DNA from: Flavobacteriaceae bacterium
GTDB lineage: Bacteria; Bacteroidota; Bacteroidia; Flavobacteriales; Flavobacteriaceae
Assembly (NCBI GenBank): GCA_027490305.1
Contig: JAIXYI010000088.1
Location: forward strand, 146,587 to 210,586
DNA length: 64,000 bases
Direction: 5' to 3'
Part shown: in pieces, positions 27,713 to 37,035 of the stretch
Position numbering within the stretch: the stretch's first letter is position 1
Layout: each line of letters begins with the position of its first letter
Position numbers and translations under genes: made by a program
Notes under the pieces: generated by a model
What the model was told of the DNA's origin: nothing
The model's database searches: none
Seen by the model: only the letters and a program-made list of their open reading frames with translations

Positions 27713-28603
27713 ATGATATTCGGAAAAGTGGACGACCCCGGGCTCGTCGATTTCACTCTGCCGGTTGACGCGCCGGAAACCAAAGGCGTGCTGTCAAAAG
27801 GCAACTCCAAGGCGTTCGAGGCGTTTGTGGGCTGTGCCAAGTGGAACCGCAGCGACCTAAAGGGGTTTTATCCCCGCGGCACTAAAGACGAACTGACGTA
27901 TTATGCCACCCAGTTCAACTCGATTGAACTGAATGCGACCTTTTACGGCATGCCAAAATGGGAGCAGGTGGAGACGTGGCGCGATAAAACGCCGGAGGGT
28001 TTTCGGTTCTTCCCGAAGGTGAGTGACCTAATCACCCATTACCGAAGGCTTAACAACGTAGAAGAACCCATCGGGACGTTTGCCAATGCGGTCAGCAATT
28101 TTGGCGATAAGCTCGGCATGGCGTTCCTGCAATTGCACGACAATTTCAAACCGAAAGATTTTACGAAACTCGAAGCGGCGCTGCGGATGTTTCCGACCGG
28201 TTTTCCGCTGGCGGTCGAAGTACGCAATGGCGAGTGGTTCGCCGATAAAACCACACTCGATGTCTTCTGTGGTTTGTTGTCGGAACTGGGCATGGCAAAC
28301 ATCATTGTCGACACGGCGGGCCGGCGCGACATGCTGCATATGCGGTTGACGACACCTATGGCATTTGTGCGGTATGTGGGCGCCAATCATCCGTCGGACG
28401 TTCCACGTTTGGACGAGTGGGTAGCACGAATCGCGGATTGGAAGAAACAAGGGCTTGAGAAATTGTATTTCTTCGTGCACCAGAACATTGAGAAGGAGTC
28501 GCCGCTGCTGTCTTCTTACTTTATCGAGCGACTGAATGCGGTTGTCGGAACAGACTTGAAAATTCCGTTGCGGCAGGTGGCGCAGCAATCGGAGTTGTTT
28601 TAA
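27713..28603 (+). CDS. DUF72 family protein
   Basis: A 296-residue protein with the DUF72 TIM-barrel-like features: FVGCAKWNRSDLKGFYPRGTKDELTYYATQFNSIELNATFYG, FRFFPKVSDLITHYRRL, LQLHDNFKP, VEVRNGEWF, MRLTTPMAFVRYVG and FVHQNIEKESP. Family members resemble sugar-phosphate isomerase-type barrels, but no activity is established. It is probably monocistronic, 35 bases behind the mtfA-like gene. Confidence 0.9.
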   Translation: MIFGKVDDPGLVDFTLPVDAPETKGVLSKGNSKAFEAFVGCAKWNRSDLKGFYPRGTKDELTYYATQFNSIELNATFYGMPKWEQVETWRDKTPEGFRFFPKVSDLITHYRRLNNVEEPIGTFANAVSNFGDKLGMAFLQLHDNFKPKDFTKLEAALRMFPTGFPLAVEVRNGEWFADKTTLDVFCGLLSELGMANIIVDTAGRRDMLHMRLTTPMAFVRYVGANHPSDVPRLDEWVARIADWKKQGLEKLYFFVHQNIEKESPLLSSYFIERLNAVVGTDLKIPLRQVAQQSELF

Positions 28604-28630
28604 GGCAATACACACCGGCTACGAAGCGGC

Positions 28631-28667
28631 TTAGACCTCAAAGGTTTTCAAAACCTTTGAGGTCTAA
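28631..28667. terminator. Near-perfect 18-bp inverted repeat
   Basis: TTAGACCTCAAAGGTTTT at 28631-28648 is exactly reverse-complementary to 28650-28667, with one centre base. It lies between the convergent DUF72 and rpe genes and may terminate both. I recall very similar palindromes scattered in Flavobacterium genomes, so it may also be a REP-type repeat. Confidence 0.6.
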
Positions 28668-28726
28668 AGGTCGGGTTTTCGCCTTGAAAAAAGGTACGGG
28701 AAAACCGCATAAAATGTTAAAATAGC

Positions 28727-29386
28727 TTACGCCAACAATTGGCGAAGCGAAGCCACTGTAGCTACCGGATCTTCCGAACGGAACACGAAGTTGCCTGCAA
28801 CCAGCACGTCAGCACCAGCTTCGACCAGGGCTTTTGCGTTTCCGGCATTCACACCACCGTCGATTTCAATAAGCGTTGGCGCACCTTTTCTGGTGATGAG
28901 GGCTTTCAGTTTCCGGACTTTTTCGTACGTATTCTCAATAAACGACTGCCCACCGAACCCAGGGTTGACACTCATGAGGCACACGAGATCGATGTCGCCG
29001 ATTACCTCTTCCAGTAACGCAACCGAAGTGTGCGGATTCAGCGCGACGCCTGCTTTCATGCCTTCTGCCTTGATGGCCTGTAGGGTGCGGTGAAGGTGGG
29101 TACACGCTTCGTAATGCACGGTGAGGTTGTGCGCGCCCAACGCGGCAAAGGTCTTGATGTAGCGATCAGGGTCGACAATCATAAGGTGTACATCTACGAC
29201 TTTTTTCATGTATTTGACGGTCGATTCGAGCACCGGCATCCCGAAGGAGATGTTGGGCACGAAAACTCCGTCCATAATATCGATATGGAACCAATCGGCC
29301 TCACTGGCGTTGATCATCTCGATGTCGCGTTGCAGATTGGCGAAATCAGCCGCCAGAACCGACGGCGCAATAAGAGTTTTGGACAT
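28727..29386 (-). CDS. rpe: Ribulose-phosphate 3-epimerase
   Basis: Rpe interconverts ribulose-5-phosphate and xylulose-5-phosphate in the pentose phosphate pathway. From the ATG at 29386 ([15 protein letters not shown]) the protein has 219 residues, the family length. Motifs are [41 protein letters not shown] and IEIDGGVN, with catalytic Asp and His residues present. The reading frame stays open for 109 more codons upstream, but these would be read from promoter and tandem-repeat sequence. Confidence 0.96.
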   Translation of the reverse strand: MSKTLIAPSVLAADFANLQRDIEMINASEADWFHIDIMDGVFVPNISFGMPVLESTVKYMKKVVDVHLMIVDPDRYIKTFAALGAHNLTVHYEACTHLHRTLQAIKAEGMKAGVALNPHTSVALLEEVIGDIDLVCLMSVNPGFGGQSFIENTYEKVRKLKALITRKGAPTLIEIDGGVNAGNAKALVEAGADVLVAGNFVFRSEDPVATVASLRQLLA

Positions 29387-29404
29387 AGTAGTGTTGTTGT
29401 AGCG

Positions 29405-29412
29405 CAAAGGTA
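29405..29412 (-). promoter_or_regulatory. -7 box of the rpe promoter
   Basis: TACCTTTG (exact TAnnTTTG) on the minus strand lies 19 bases before the rpe start. I see no good TTG at the -33 position. Confidence 0.5.
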
Positions 29413-29440
29413 CGGAAGATTTGGGAATGCGGGAGGAGGA

Positions 29441-29528
29441 GTGGGCAGTAGACAGTAGGCAGTGGGCAGTGGGCAGTGGGCAGTAGGCAGCGGGCAGTAG
29501 GCAGTGGCCAGTTCGCAGTAGACAGTAA
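29441..29528. repeat. Heptamer tandem repeat (GGCAGTA / GGCAGTG)
   Basis: About twelve 7-base units, mostly GGCAGTG, GGCAGTA and GACAGTA, lie just upstream of the rpe promoter. The same unit occurs inside the T9SS protein gene at 52078-52105 and 53046-53074. Confidence 0.85.
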
Positions 29529-29693
29529 TGCACTTGACTCCCCGCAGTTTTGGGTCTCCACATCAGAAGATCAGGATTGAAATCCCCACTTTTCATAAGC
29601 CGTCGTGCCTTCGCGTCTACAAATAAAAAGAGTCGCCGAATCCATAATCCGTACTCCCCTTCGCGCCTTAGTGCCTTCGCGGCTAAAATAAAA
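29529..29693. other. Spacer with a dispersed 22-bp segment, no gene seen
   Basis: The stretch holds CGCGCCTTAGTGCCTTCGCG (from 29662) and a weaker relative near 29601-29618. Its reverse complement recurs with two mismatches at 26570-26591. No coding frame is supported. Confidence 0.4.
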
Positions 29694-29736
29694 AAACTCC
29701 GGTATCCGAGCACGTTGTGCGAACAGACCGGAGTTT
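29694..29736. terminator. Hairpin in the rpoD-rpe spacer
   Basis: AAACTCCGGT at 29694-29703 pairs with ACCGGAGTTT at 29727-29736 around a 23-base loop. The A-run to its left gives a T-run on the minus strand, so it could act as a second terminator behind rpoD. Confidence 0.5.
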
Positions 29737-29764
29737 CAGAACATATCTAGGTGACCATACAACA

Positions 29765-29794
29765 TGAAAAAACTCCGGTAATCAGCCGGAGTTT
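29765..29794 (-). terminator. Terminator of rpoD
   Basis: AAACTCCGG (29770-29778) and CCGGAGTTT (29786-29794) form a 9-bp stem with a 7-base loop, followed on the minus strand by a T-run. The same stem sequence is used in the hairpin at 29694-29736, so the two are probably duplicates. Confidence 0.8.
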
Positions 29795-29934
29795 CAATCA
29801 TCAATCAAAAAACGAACAGTTAATCAGACTGTTGTCGCGTTTATATCAAAAAAGTGATAGTCGTAAATTATGGACGTGCAAAATACAACTAAATTTAAAA
29901 AATCCAAATGTAAAATGCCCGGCTATTGTTGCAA

Positions 29935-30798
29935 TTATCCCAGGTAGGTCTTCAGGATTTTGCTGCGTGAGGTGTGTTTCAACCTCCGGATAGCCTTCTC
30001 CTTGATCTGGCGCACACGCTCGCGGGTGAGGTCGAAGGTCTCGCCAATCTCTTCAAGCGTCATCGGATGTTGGTCACCCAATCCGAAATACAGACGCACC
30101 ACATCCGCTTCACGCGGTGTAAGCGTTTCAAGTGAACGCTCGATTTCCGTACGCAGTGATTCGTGGATCAGTTCACGATCCGGGTTAGGAGACTCGCCTG
30201 AACGCAATACGTCATACAGGTTCGAATCCTCACCTTCCACAAGCGGCGCATCCATTGACAAGTGACGTCCGGAGTTCTTCATACTCTCCTTCACGTCGTT
30301 GACGGTCATGTCGAGTTCTTTCGCGATTTCTTCCGCAGATGGCGGACGCTCGTTCGATTGCTCGAGCAACGCATACATCTTGTTGATCTTGTTGATCGAT
30401 CCGATTTTATTCAGCGGCAGACGCACAATACGCGATTGTTCGGCCAACGCCTGAAGGATCGACTGACGGATCCACCAAACCGCATACGAAATGAATTTAA
30501 AACCGCGAGTCTCGTCGAAACGTTGCGCCGCCTTGATCAGTCCGAGATTTCCTTCGTTGATCAAATCGGGAAGCGTCAATCCCTGGTTTTGGTATTGCTT
30601 GGCAACGGATACCACGAAACGAAGGTTGGCTTTTGTCAACTTCTCCAACGCTTTCTGGTCTCCGGCCTTGATCTTCTGTGCGAGTTCCACCTCTTCGTCA
30701 GCGGTGATAAGATCGACTTTCCCGATTTCCTGTAGGTACTTGTCAAGTGAAGCAGTCTCCCGGTTGGTTACCTGCTTGGTAATCTTAAGTTGTCTCAT
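29935..30798 (-). CDS. rpoD: Primary sigma factor RpoD/SigA
   Basis: The housekeeping sigma factor of Bacteroidota. It is short (287 residues) because region 1.1 and the large non-conserved region are missing. Seen are region 1.2 ([27 protein letters not shown]), region 2 ([56 protein letters not shown]), region 3 and region 4.2 ([30 protein letters not shown]). It should recognise the TTG/TAnnTTTG promoters seen elsewhere in this window. The gene stands alone with its own terminator. Confidence 0.97.
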   Translation of the reverse strand: MRQLKITKQVTNRETASLDKYLQEIGKVDLITADEEVELAQKIKAGDQKALEKLTKANLRFVVSVAKQYQNQGLTLPDLINEGNLGLIKAAQRFDETRGFKFISYAVWWIRQSILQALAEQSRIVRLPLNKIGSINKINKMYALLEQSNERPPSAEEIAKELDMTVNDVKESMKNSGRHLSMDAPLVEGEDSNLYDVLRSGESPNPDRELIHESLRTEIERSLETLTPREADVVRLYFGLGDQHPMTLEEIGETFDLTRERVRQIKEKAIRRLKHTSRSKILKTYLG

Positions 30799-30878
30799 GA
30801 ATTAGTCTGAGTGGGGTTACGATACTTGTAGTTATACGTGCGCCACCCCAAAAAAGTTACAAACCCCAAAAAAAATCT

Positions 30879-31832
30879 TTAGTACGAAAGATCGACCCGG
30901 GCGGTTAGCCGTGCTTCATAAAAGGCGGCCTTTTGTAACATCTTGCTAAAGAATAATTTACGATCACGGGTACCGGAATGGTTCAGCGACTTCGAATTCT
31001 GCAATTGGAAGAGAAAATAGTCATGGGCGTGCCGGCAGGTGACCTCGTCTCCAGTGATGAAATAACCTAACATCGTATAAGGAACGAAGAGGCGCATTCG
31101 GTTGTCATCGCCCACAAGCACATTGTTGTTGAGGATCAGGAGTTCATTATGATAAAGGTCATAACGCGCATCGGGACGCGAACAACGACGCTCGGTTTCC
31201 GCCAGCAACGCACGGACGTCATCATACAAGGCGCGCGCCGATTCCGGTGTCAGCAGCCCGGATTCCGAGAAATAATCGATCTGCTGTAAGGTGCTATTAA
31301 TCGTCGTATCGTTCCAGATTTCGCGGATGGCCATATTCGCGTAGGCGTTTCGCAGTCGACTGCTGTGCGGCAAGACGGCTTCCGGTATGGTAAACCCAGA
31401 AAAGGGCGTCATATCGCTACCCGTCAACAATGTCATCCATACATACAACTTGAACTTCGACAATAGCGTACCACCCACCGTGTGAAAAAGCGGGATATCC
31501 TTAGCGGAATAATACATCACCGCATCCTGCTTCTGGAAACGCTCCAGGTAATTCGCGGATGTCGCAAAATAATCGGCCAGGTCGGCAAAAGAATGGATTT
31601 CCTTGGTCTTTTCCACCACCACTTTGTTGTCAGCGCCCAATACCGCATCCATCGACAGGTTAAAATGCCGACACAACGCGACGGCCTCGTCTATCGAGAA
31701 CTTGCTTTTAGACGATACCCGGCGGTGGGCAGCATCGTAGCTGATTGACAGAACAGCCGACAATACATCCAACAACGAATCGCCGGAGGGTATCTTCTTT
31801 CGGACGGCAGCCAGCAGCAGATCTTGGTTCAT
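30879..31832 (-). CDS. Uncharacterised protein with N-terminal helix-turn-helix-like region
   Basis: A 317-residue soluble protein from the ATG at 31832 (a TTG at 31847 would add five residues). The N-terminal 70 or so residues (SLLDVLSAVLSISYDAAHRRVSSKSKFSIDEAVALCRHFNLSMDAVLG) resemble an XRE-type DNA-binding domain that reads from a resistance-to-repetition helix pair. The rest is a helical domain with aromatic residues (YFATSANYLERFQKQDAVMYYSAKDIPLFH). I know similar Bacteroidota proteins only as uncharacterised regulators. No function is claimed. Confidence 0.75.
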   Translation of the reverse strand: MNQDLLLAAVRKKIPSGDSLLDVLSAVLSISYDAAHRRVSSKSKFSIDEAVALCRHFNLSMDAVLGADNKVVVEKTKEIHSFADLADYFATSANYLERFQKQDAVMYYSAKDIPLFHTVGGTLLSKFKLYVWMTLLTGSDMTPFSGFTIPEAVLPHSSRLRNAYANMAIREIWNDTTINSTLQQIDYFSESGLLTPESARALYDDVRALLAETERRCSRPDARYDLYHNELLILNNNVLVGDDNRMRLFVPYTMLGYFITGDEVTCRHAHDYFLFQLQNSKSLNHSGTRDRKLFFSKMLQKAAFYEARLTARVDLSY

Positions 31833-31929
31833 TTGTGATTTTCGCAAAACACAATAGTACGAAAATTATTTAACGCAACATCGGTTGTTATTATCGCAAT
31901 AGTTTTGGGTCAGTAAAATACATATCGAA

Positions 31930-32664
31930 ATGAAAAAAATCCTCATTTTGGCACTCCTCGTAGCAGGCAGTACAAACGCACAAGACAGCCTCTCTCTCCG
32001 GATACAGCGGGGCTTCAGTTTATCGCCTATTTCCCGAAAAGTCAGCCGTGTCGACGGTTGGGTGCTGGGCGTCGGCCATTTTCGCAGTACACTGATTGAA
32101 CGGCAAAGCGTAAACGGCCTTAACACCGAAGTGAGTCCGACCGGCGCGGCCTTTGTACTCGCCGGGATCGTTAGGGTTATGTACCTGAGCAAACGGGGCG
32201 AAATTCCCATCATTGACAGTCTTCCGGCGGCGGCCCCGACGTTTATCCGGGTCAATGGAATCAATGTAAGTACGGGTGGGTTTATGGAAGAAGGAGCGGA
32301 GGTATGCGGACTCAACCTTTCCACCGCCACCATCCTAAACCGGATGCAGGGTGTTTCGGTATCGGCACTCGCCTTAGGCGCGGCGCGGGTAGACGGATTC
32401 ACCATCAGTCCGTTCTCTTCCATTCGACAACTCAACGGCGGCTCCATTTCCCTCACCAACAGCGCCCGGGAAGTACGGGGCGCACAAATAGGATTTCTCA
32501 ACATGAGCCATGAACTGAGCGGCCTACAGCTAGGAGCCGTCAACTCAGCCCGTTCGTCGCGATATGGCTTCCAGATTGGGCTGATTAACCGCACGCACCG
32601 TGGGTTTCAGCTAGGCTTGTTGAACATCAATAAAAAACGGGTACTACCCCTCTTAAACTGGTAA
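31930..32664 (+). CDS. Exported protein with GxQxGxxN surface repeats
   Basis: A 244-residue protein with a signal peptide (MKKILILALLVAGSTNAQ). Its C-terminal half is built of short repeats of the type REVRGAQIGFLNMSHELSGL, then QLGAVNSARSSRYGFQIGLI, then NRTHRGFQLGLLN. These repeats resemble the LA_2272-type surface repeats found in spirochaetes and Bacteroidota, which probably stack as a beta-solenoid. Function unknown. It lies 4 bases upstream of another exported protein gene, so they are likely an operon. Confidence 0.7.
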   Translation: MKKILILALLVAGSTNAQDSLSLRIQRGFSLSPISRKVSRVDGWVLGVGHFRSTLIERQSVNGLNTEVSPTGAAFVLAGIVRVMYLSKRGEIPIIDSLPAAAPTFIRVNGINVSTGGFMEEGAEVCGLNLSTATILNRMQGVSVSALALGAARVDGFTISPFSSIRQLNGGSISLTNSAREVRGAQIGFLNMSHELSGLQLGAVNSARSSRYGFQIGLINRTHRGFQLGLLNINKKRVLPLLNW

Positions 32665-32668
32665 TCGC

Positions 32669-33292
32669 ATGATTAAGATCATTTGTGTTTCGTTGTTGCT
32701 TGCTTCCCTGATCGGATCGGCACAAGTCCGTCCTTTCCTGTCACCCACCGAACGCGTATATGTGGAAGCAGGAGGATATATTCCGCTTGACGGACTTAAA
32801 GATAAAATCCAGCCGTCTGTAAACTTCGGATTCTGGTACCGTGCGGTACATTTCGAGCGCGAATCACTCGAGATCGGCTTCAACTTGACGGTTCCGGAAA
32901 GCGTCGGCAATTTCGAGTACATCCATCGCGACAGCATCTTCAACAACCGCATCCGCGGACTCGGTGGCACCATTGGTATCCGCTACTCGGCACGAATGGA
33001 TTTCTTCGAATCACCTACCACCGGCATCGAATGGTACTCAACCCTCGGCTATGGCTTTCTTACCTACCGATCACAATTTGTAGGCTACGCTGATTCGTCT
33101 ATTCCCGTTGAAAAGGAACGATACAGCAAAGTGTTCAGTACCACGTCTATCGGACTCGGGGTGCGCGGGTTTTACAAGAATGTAGGTATACAGGCGGGTT
33201 ACCAGTGGACACCTTACTCCTGGTTTTACAAAGAGCTGCCGCGCGATTTTGGAAGTGGCGCGTTGTTGGTGGGGATTGTGTACAAGCAATAA
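32669..33292 (+). CDS. Exported outer-membrane-type protein
   Basis: A 207-residue protein with a signal peptide (MIKIICVSLLLASLIGSAQ) and alternating strands rich in Tyr, Trp and Gly (VNFGFWYRAVHFE, LEIGFNLTV, IGIRYSARMDF, YSTLGYGFLTYRSQFVGY), ending GSGALLVGIVYKQ. This is the pattern of a small beta-barrel of the outer membrane. No family is recognised. It follows the surface-repeat gene with a 4-base gap. The spacer behind it (33293-33440) shows nothing but AT-rich sequence. Confidence 0.7.
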   Translation: MIKIICVSLLLASLIGSAQVRPFLSPTERVYVEAGGYIPLDGLKDKIQPSVNFGFWYRAVHFERESLEIGFNLTVPESVGNFEYIHRDSIFNNRIRGLGGTIGIRYSARMDFFESPTTGIEWYSTLGYGFLTYRSQFVGYADSSIPVEKERYSKVFSTTSIGLGVRGFYKNVGIQAGYQWTPYSWFYKELPRDFGSGALLVGIVYKQ

Positions 33293-33443
33293 GAAAAGCC
33301 CGGCGTTAAAACCAGGCCTAACCAACTTATAATCTGTAACTAAATCCGAATTGTGCGATGCCAGCGAAGGTGTGAAACGGGAGAGGAAGGTATTGTTATC
33401 GGGTGTGTATAATTCGTAGTTGTCTGAAAGGCAAAAGGTTGCC

Positions 33444-33481
33444 TCAAAAAAGAAACCCTGCTCCGATAGAAGCAGGGTTTC
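33444..33481 (-). terminator. Terminator of pnp
   Basis: GAAACCCTGCT (33452-33462) and AGCAGGGTTTC (33471-33481) form an 11-bp stem with an 8-base loop. The A-run on its left is a T-run for minus-strand transcripts coming from pnp. Confidence 0.9.
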
Positions 33482-33508
33482 CTGAATTAACCTAATATAT
33501 AACTGGTA

Positions 33509-35824
33509 CTATTCCTGTGTTTCGTCGTTGTGTGACTCACGGGATTCTTCCTGGTCCGGGCGTGGTTCGCGCGGCGGACGGTTGTCATCACGACGTGGCC
33601 CACGATCATCACGACGCGGTCCGCGATCGTCACGGCGGGGTCCACGATCATCGCGACGTGGTCCGCGGTCATCACGACGCTCCGGACGTGGTGCATTCTC
33701 ATCACGCGGCGGACGTGGGAGAAGCGCCTTACGGGAAACGCGCTCTTTCTTCGTCTTCGGATCGATACCCATGAATTTCACATCGAGTTCGTCACCCATG
33801 TTGACTACATCGGTTACGTTCTCCGTACGCTCCCATGCCAATTCTGACACGTGCAGCAGGATTTCGTTACCCGGTGCATCGAGGTATTCTACTACCGCAC
33901 CGAAGTCCATGATCTTGATGACTTTCACGCGGTAAGTCTCACCGATTTCCGGTTTGAACTTAAGCGCTTCGATCTTGGCCAGTACCATGTCGATACCATC
34001 CTGGTCGGTACCAAGGATTTCGACAACACCCTGGTCGTCGACTTCGTTGAGTACAATCGTGGTTTTCGACAATTTCTGGAGTTCCTGGATATTCTTTCCA
34101 CCTGGTCCGATGAACGGTCCGATGTATTGGCTTGGCATGTACGCCATGATAATCTTCGGCGCATTTGGTTTCAGTTGCGGACGTGAAGCCGGGATGGCCT
34201 CTGTCAGCTTCTCCAAAATGTGAAGACGTCCGGCACGTGCCTGTTCCAACGCCTGCTCCATGATATCATAACGAAGTCCTTCAATCTTGATGTCCATCTG
34301 GCAAGCCGTGATACCGTCAGTAGTACCCGTTACTTTGAAGTCCATGTCGCCCAGGTGATCTTCATCCCCAAGGATGTCCGACAATACGGCCCAACGACCG
34401 GTAGAATCGTCAGAGATAAGTCCCATGGCGATACCGGATACCGGCTTTACCATACCAACACCGGAATCAAGAAGCGCCATCGTACCGGCACACACAGTGG
34501 CCATGGAAGACGATCCGTTTGATTCAAGAACTTCCGATACGATACGGATGGTATAGGCACAATCTTCCGGGATCATGTTTTTCAACGCCCGTTGTGCCAG
34601 GTTTCCGTGGCCTACCTCACGACGTGACGTACCGCGTAGCGGACGCGCCTCACCGGTTGAGAAAGGAGGGAAGTTGTAGTGCAGGTAGAAACGTTCTTCA
34701 CCTTGCTCAGATGGTGTATCGATGATGTTTGCTTCACGTGACGTACCAAGGGTTACGGTCGCCAACGCCTGGGTTTCACCCCGTGTGAAGATAGCGGAAC
34801 CGTGGGTACGTGGCAGATAATCGACTTCACACCAGATCGGGCGGATGTCGGTTGTCTTACGTCCGTCAAGACGGATGCCTTTTTCAAGGATGACGTTACG
34901 GACGGCTTCTTTCTGTACTTTGTACAAGTACGTGCTCACCAGGTCACCGTTCTCAGCAAGTTCTTCTTCTGTGAACGTCGCGATGACCTCTTCCTTAACG
35001 GCTGAGAATTTCTCGCTGCGCTCTTGCTTGGATGAACCTTCAAGGGCGATGGCGTAGTACTTGTCATACGCAGCCTCTTTCACGCGGGCATGGATTGCCT
35101 CGTTCGATTTGTCGCCTTCGTATTCGCGCATCGGTTTGCCAACGGCGGCGCGCATGCGTTCCTGGGCGGCAACCTGTACCTTGATGGCGTCATGGGCGAA
35201 TTTGATGGCTTCGACCATTTCCTTTTCAGAAATCTCTTTCATCTCACCTTCCACCATCGCGACAGAGTCAGCAGAAGCACCGATCATCATGTCGATGTCA
35301 GACGCTTCGAGTTGTGACGGACTAGGGTTGATGATGAATTTACCGTCAACACGTGCTACACGCACCTCTGAAATGAGGGTCGGGAAGGGCAGGTCTGAAA
35401 CGGCGATGGCAGCCGAAGCAGCAAGTCCGGCCAGTGAATCTGGCATGACTTCCTCATCGTGCGACATCAATTGGATCATTACCTGCGTTTCCGCGTGGTA
35501 ATCATCCGGGAAAAGCGGACGGAGCACACGATCCACAAGGCGCATGGTCAATACTTCCTTGTCACTCGGACGCGCTTCGCGCTTAAAGAAACCACCTGGG
35601 AAACGGCCTGAAGAGGCGAATTTCTCGCGGTAGTCAACGGTGAGCGGAAGAAAATCCACTCCAGGGTTTGCAGTTCTTGCGGAGACTGCGGTAGCGAGCA
35701 GCATGGTGTCACCCATACGCACCACTACCGATCCGTCGGCCTGTTTGGCCAATTTTCCGGTTTCGATCGAGATGGTCCTGCCATCTCCCAAATCGATAAC
35801 CTCGGTAATAACATTTGGAATCAT
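33509..35824 (-). CDS. pnp: Polyribonucleotide nucleotidyltransferase (PNPase) with Arg/Asp repeat tail
   Basis: PNPase degrades RNA 3'-to-5' with phosphate in the RNA degradosome. The 771-residue protein has two RNase PH domains ([53 protein letters not shown]), a KH domain ([16 protein letters not shown]) and an S1 domain ([29 protein letters not shown]). After residue about 705 it has a disordered tail with four or five copies of RRDDRGP, encoded by 21-bp tandem repeats. Such RG/RD tails bind RNA or partner proteins. It has its own terminator; rpsO lies upstream on the same strand. Confidence 0.97.
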   Translation of the reverse strand: MIPNVITEVIDLGDGRTISIETGKLAKQADGSVVVRMGDTMLLATAVSARTANPGVDFLPLTVDYREKFASSGRFPGGFFKREARPSDKEVLTMRLVDRVLRPLFPDDYHAETQVMIQLMSHDEEVMPDSLAGLAASAAIAVSDLPFPTLISEVRVARVDGKFIINPSPSQLEASDIDMMIGASADSVAMVEGEMKEISEKEMVEAIKFAHDAIKVQVAAQERMRAAVGKPMREYEGDKSNEAIHARVKEAAYDKYYAIALEGSSKQERSEKFSAVKEEVIATFTEEELAENGDLVSTYLYKVQKEAVRNVILEKGIRLDGRKTTDIRPIWCEVDYLPRTHGSAIFTRGETQALATVTLGTSREANIIDTPSEQGEERFYLHYNFPPFSTGEARPLRGTSRREVGHGNLAQRALKNMIPEDCAYTIRIVSEVLESNGSSSMATVCAGTMALLDSGVGMVKPVSGIAMGLISDDSTGRWAVLSDILGDEDHLGDMDFKVTGTTDGITACQMDIKIEGLRYDIMEQALEQARAGRLHILEKLTEAIPASRPQLKPNAPKIIMAYMPSQYIGPFIGPGGKNIQELQKLSKTTIVLNEVDDQGVVEILGTDQDGIDMVLAKIEALKFKPEIGETYRVKVIKIMDFGAVVEYLDAPGNEILLHVSELAWERTENVTDVVNMGDELDVKFMGIDPKTKKERVSRKALLPRPPRDENAPRPERRDDRGPRRDDRGPRRDDRGPRRDDRGPRRDDNRPPREPRPDQEESRESHNDETQE
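33588..33680 (-). repeat. 21-bp coding tandem repeats in pnp
   Basis: Four to five 21-bp units encode the heptapeptide RRDDRGP in the PNPase tail. Units differ mainly at silent third positions, so the protein repeat is kept while the DNA has diverged. Confidence 0.85.
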
Positions 35825-35932
35825 AAATCCTTTTGTTGATTAAACAGTGGGTTTTTGTTTGTTGTTGTAGTTGTGTTGTTGTTGTAGTTGCAGACCCAAT
35901 GAAAAACCAAAACTTTTTTTGCGCCGGATTCC

Positions 35933-35963
35933 AAAACAAAAAGAGGCGCGCGGGCGCCTCTTT
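35933..35963 (-). terminator. Terminator of rpsO
   Basis: AAAGAGGCGC (35940-35949) and GCGCCTCTTT (35954-35963) form a 10-bp stem with a 4-base loop, followed on the minus strand by TTTGTTTT. It lies 9 bases behind rpsO, so pnp is probably transcribed separately. Confidence 0.88.
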
Positions 35964-35971
35964 CGGTCAGA

Positions 35972-36241
35972 TTATTTCCTGATGTTGAGTTCTTTGATGA
36001 TCGCGCGGTAGCGGTTGATCTCGGTGTTCTTCAGGTAGTCAAGGTGGCTCCTTCTTTTACCTACCAACTTTACAAGGGCACGCTCGGTGTTGTAGTCGTG
36101 GCGGTTTTTCTTAAGGTGCTCCGTGAGGTGGTTGATCCTGAAGGTGAACAGCGCAATCTGCCCTTCTGCTGAACCGGTGTTGGTCGCAGCGCCTCCGTGC
36201 TTGGCGAAAATTTCTTCTTTTTTCTCTTTAGTCAAATACAT
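35972..36241 (-). CDS. rpsO: 30S ribosomal protein S15
   Basis: S15 binds the central domain of 16S rRNA early in 30S assembly. The 89-residue protein from the ATG at 36241 (MYLTKEKKEEIFAKHG) has the family length and motifs: GSAEGQIALFTFRINHLTEHLKKN, HDYNTERALVKLVGKRRSHLDYL and a C-terminal RYRAIIKELNIRK. The longer open frame upstream runs through the promoter and is not used. Confidence 0.97.
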   Translation of the reverse strand: MYLTKEKKEEIFAKHGGAATNTGSAEGQIALFTFRINHLTEHLKKNRHDYNTERALVKLVGKRRSHLDYLKNTEINRYRAIIKELNIRK

Positions 36242-36295
36242 GCTAATATTCTTTAAATGATTATTATGTAGTGCTACGTTTTTCGTACACGGGTG

Positions 36296-36325
36296 CAAAG
36301 GTAGCATTATTTTTTGGATAGGCAA
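36296..36325 (-). promoter_or_regulatory. Promoter of rpsO
   Basis: On the minus strand, TTG (36325-36323) and TACCTTTG (36303-36296) are exactly 19 bases apart. This is the best match in the window to the Bacteroidota consensus TTG-N19-TAnnTTTG. It leaves a leader of about 50 bases before rpsO. Confidence 0.8.
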
Positions 36326-36351
36326 GAGGATGGAGTTGAAAGTGGGAAGTT

Positions 36352-36402
36352 GGGGGGTGATGGTTGATAGTTGATGGTTGATGGTTGAAAGTTGAGGGTG
36401 GG
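36352..36402. repeat. Heptamer tandem repeat (GTTGATG)
   Basis: Six or so 7-base units GTTGATG, GTTGATA and GTTGAAA lie between the rpsO promoter and the GAF gene. The unit differs from the other arrays, but the 7-bp period is the same. Confidence 0.8.
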
Positions 36403-36481
36403 GAAGTGGTGTGTGAACGAGCGAAACGGCGTCGCACGTGGCGTCGGCAATTGTGGATGGCGTTCGGTTTCGGGGAGTGGC

Positions 36482-36940
36482 TTAGCGGAACAACTTCGCG
36501 ATTTCGGCGTTTACGAATTCCAGGAAACGTTCGTCCTGTTCGGTAAAAGGGTCAGCGACCTCACTGTCGATGTCGATCTGCCCGATGTTGCGGCCGTCTA
36601 CAAACATCGGAACAACGATTTCCGATTTGACGGTGAGGCTGCATGCGATATAGTTATCCTGCGCCGTCACATCCGGAACTACAAAATTTTGGTTTGATAC
36701 CGCGACCTGGCCACAAATACCCTTCCCAAACGGAATGACCGTGTGGTCGGTTGGCTCACCCGCATACGGCCCGAGAACCAATTCTTCCTTCTCGCCATTG
36801 CGGAAATAAAACCCTACCCAATCGTAATAGTCGATGTTGTCGCGCAACAGGTGGCAGATTTCAAGAAGCTTATCCTCGCGAAGGATGTTGGTATGGTGCA
36901 GAATATCCTGTACTTTTGGCTTTAATTCCTCGAATGTCAT
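36482..36940 (-). CDS. GAF-domain protein, free methionine-(R)-sulfoxide reductase type
   Basis: A 152-residue single GAF domain. It matches the fRMsr (YebR) type: DWVGFYF, LGPYAGEP, IPFGKGICGQVA with one Cys, VPDVTAQDNYIACSLTVKSEIVVPMF with the probable catalytic Cys, and IGQIDIDS. These enzymes reduce free methionine-R-sulfoxide with thioredoxin. The second Cys often found after the GKGxCG motif is absent here, so recycling would use the remaining pair. An N-terminal extension of about 20 residues is helical. Confidence 0.85.
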   Translation of the reverse strand: MTFEELKPKVQDILHHTNILREDKLLEICHLLRDNIDYYDWVGFYFRNGEKEELVLGPYAGEPTDHTVIPFGKGICGQVAVSNQNFVVPDVTAQDNYIACSLTVKSEIVVPMFVDGRNIGQIDIDSEVADPFTEQDERFLEFVNAEIAKLFR

Positions 36941-36984
36941 GGCGTCTTTTTTCGTCGTGGCGCGTGGCGCACCGGTTTTCTTTG

Positions 36985-36992
36985 CAAAGGTA
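36985..36992 (-). promoter_or_regulatory. -7 box of the GAF gene promoter
   Basis: TACCTTTG (exact TAnnTTTG) on the minus strand lies 45 bases before the GAF gene start at 36940. No convincing -33 TTG is seen. Confidence 0.45.
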
Positions 36993-37035
36993 GGACACCC
37001 GTGCGGCGCAGGATGATAGAAAATTGTTAAATGTC

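Noticed and set aside
29441..29528. Possible CRISPR array
   Set aside because: Units are 7 bases without spacers, and no cas genes are present. None of the other arrays has repeat-spacer structure either.
28727..29713. Longer rpe frame with 109 extra N-terminal residues
   Set aside because: The extra part is the translation of a promoter box and the GGCAGTA array. The ATG at 29386 gives the exact family length.
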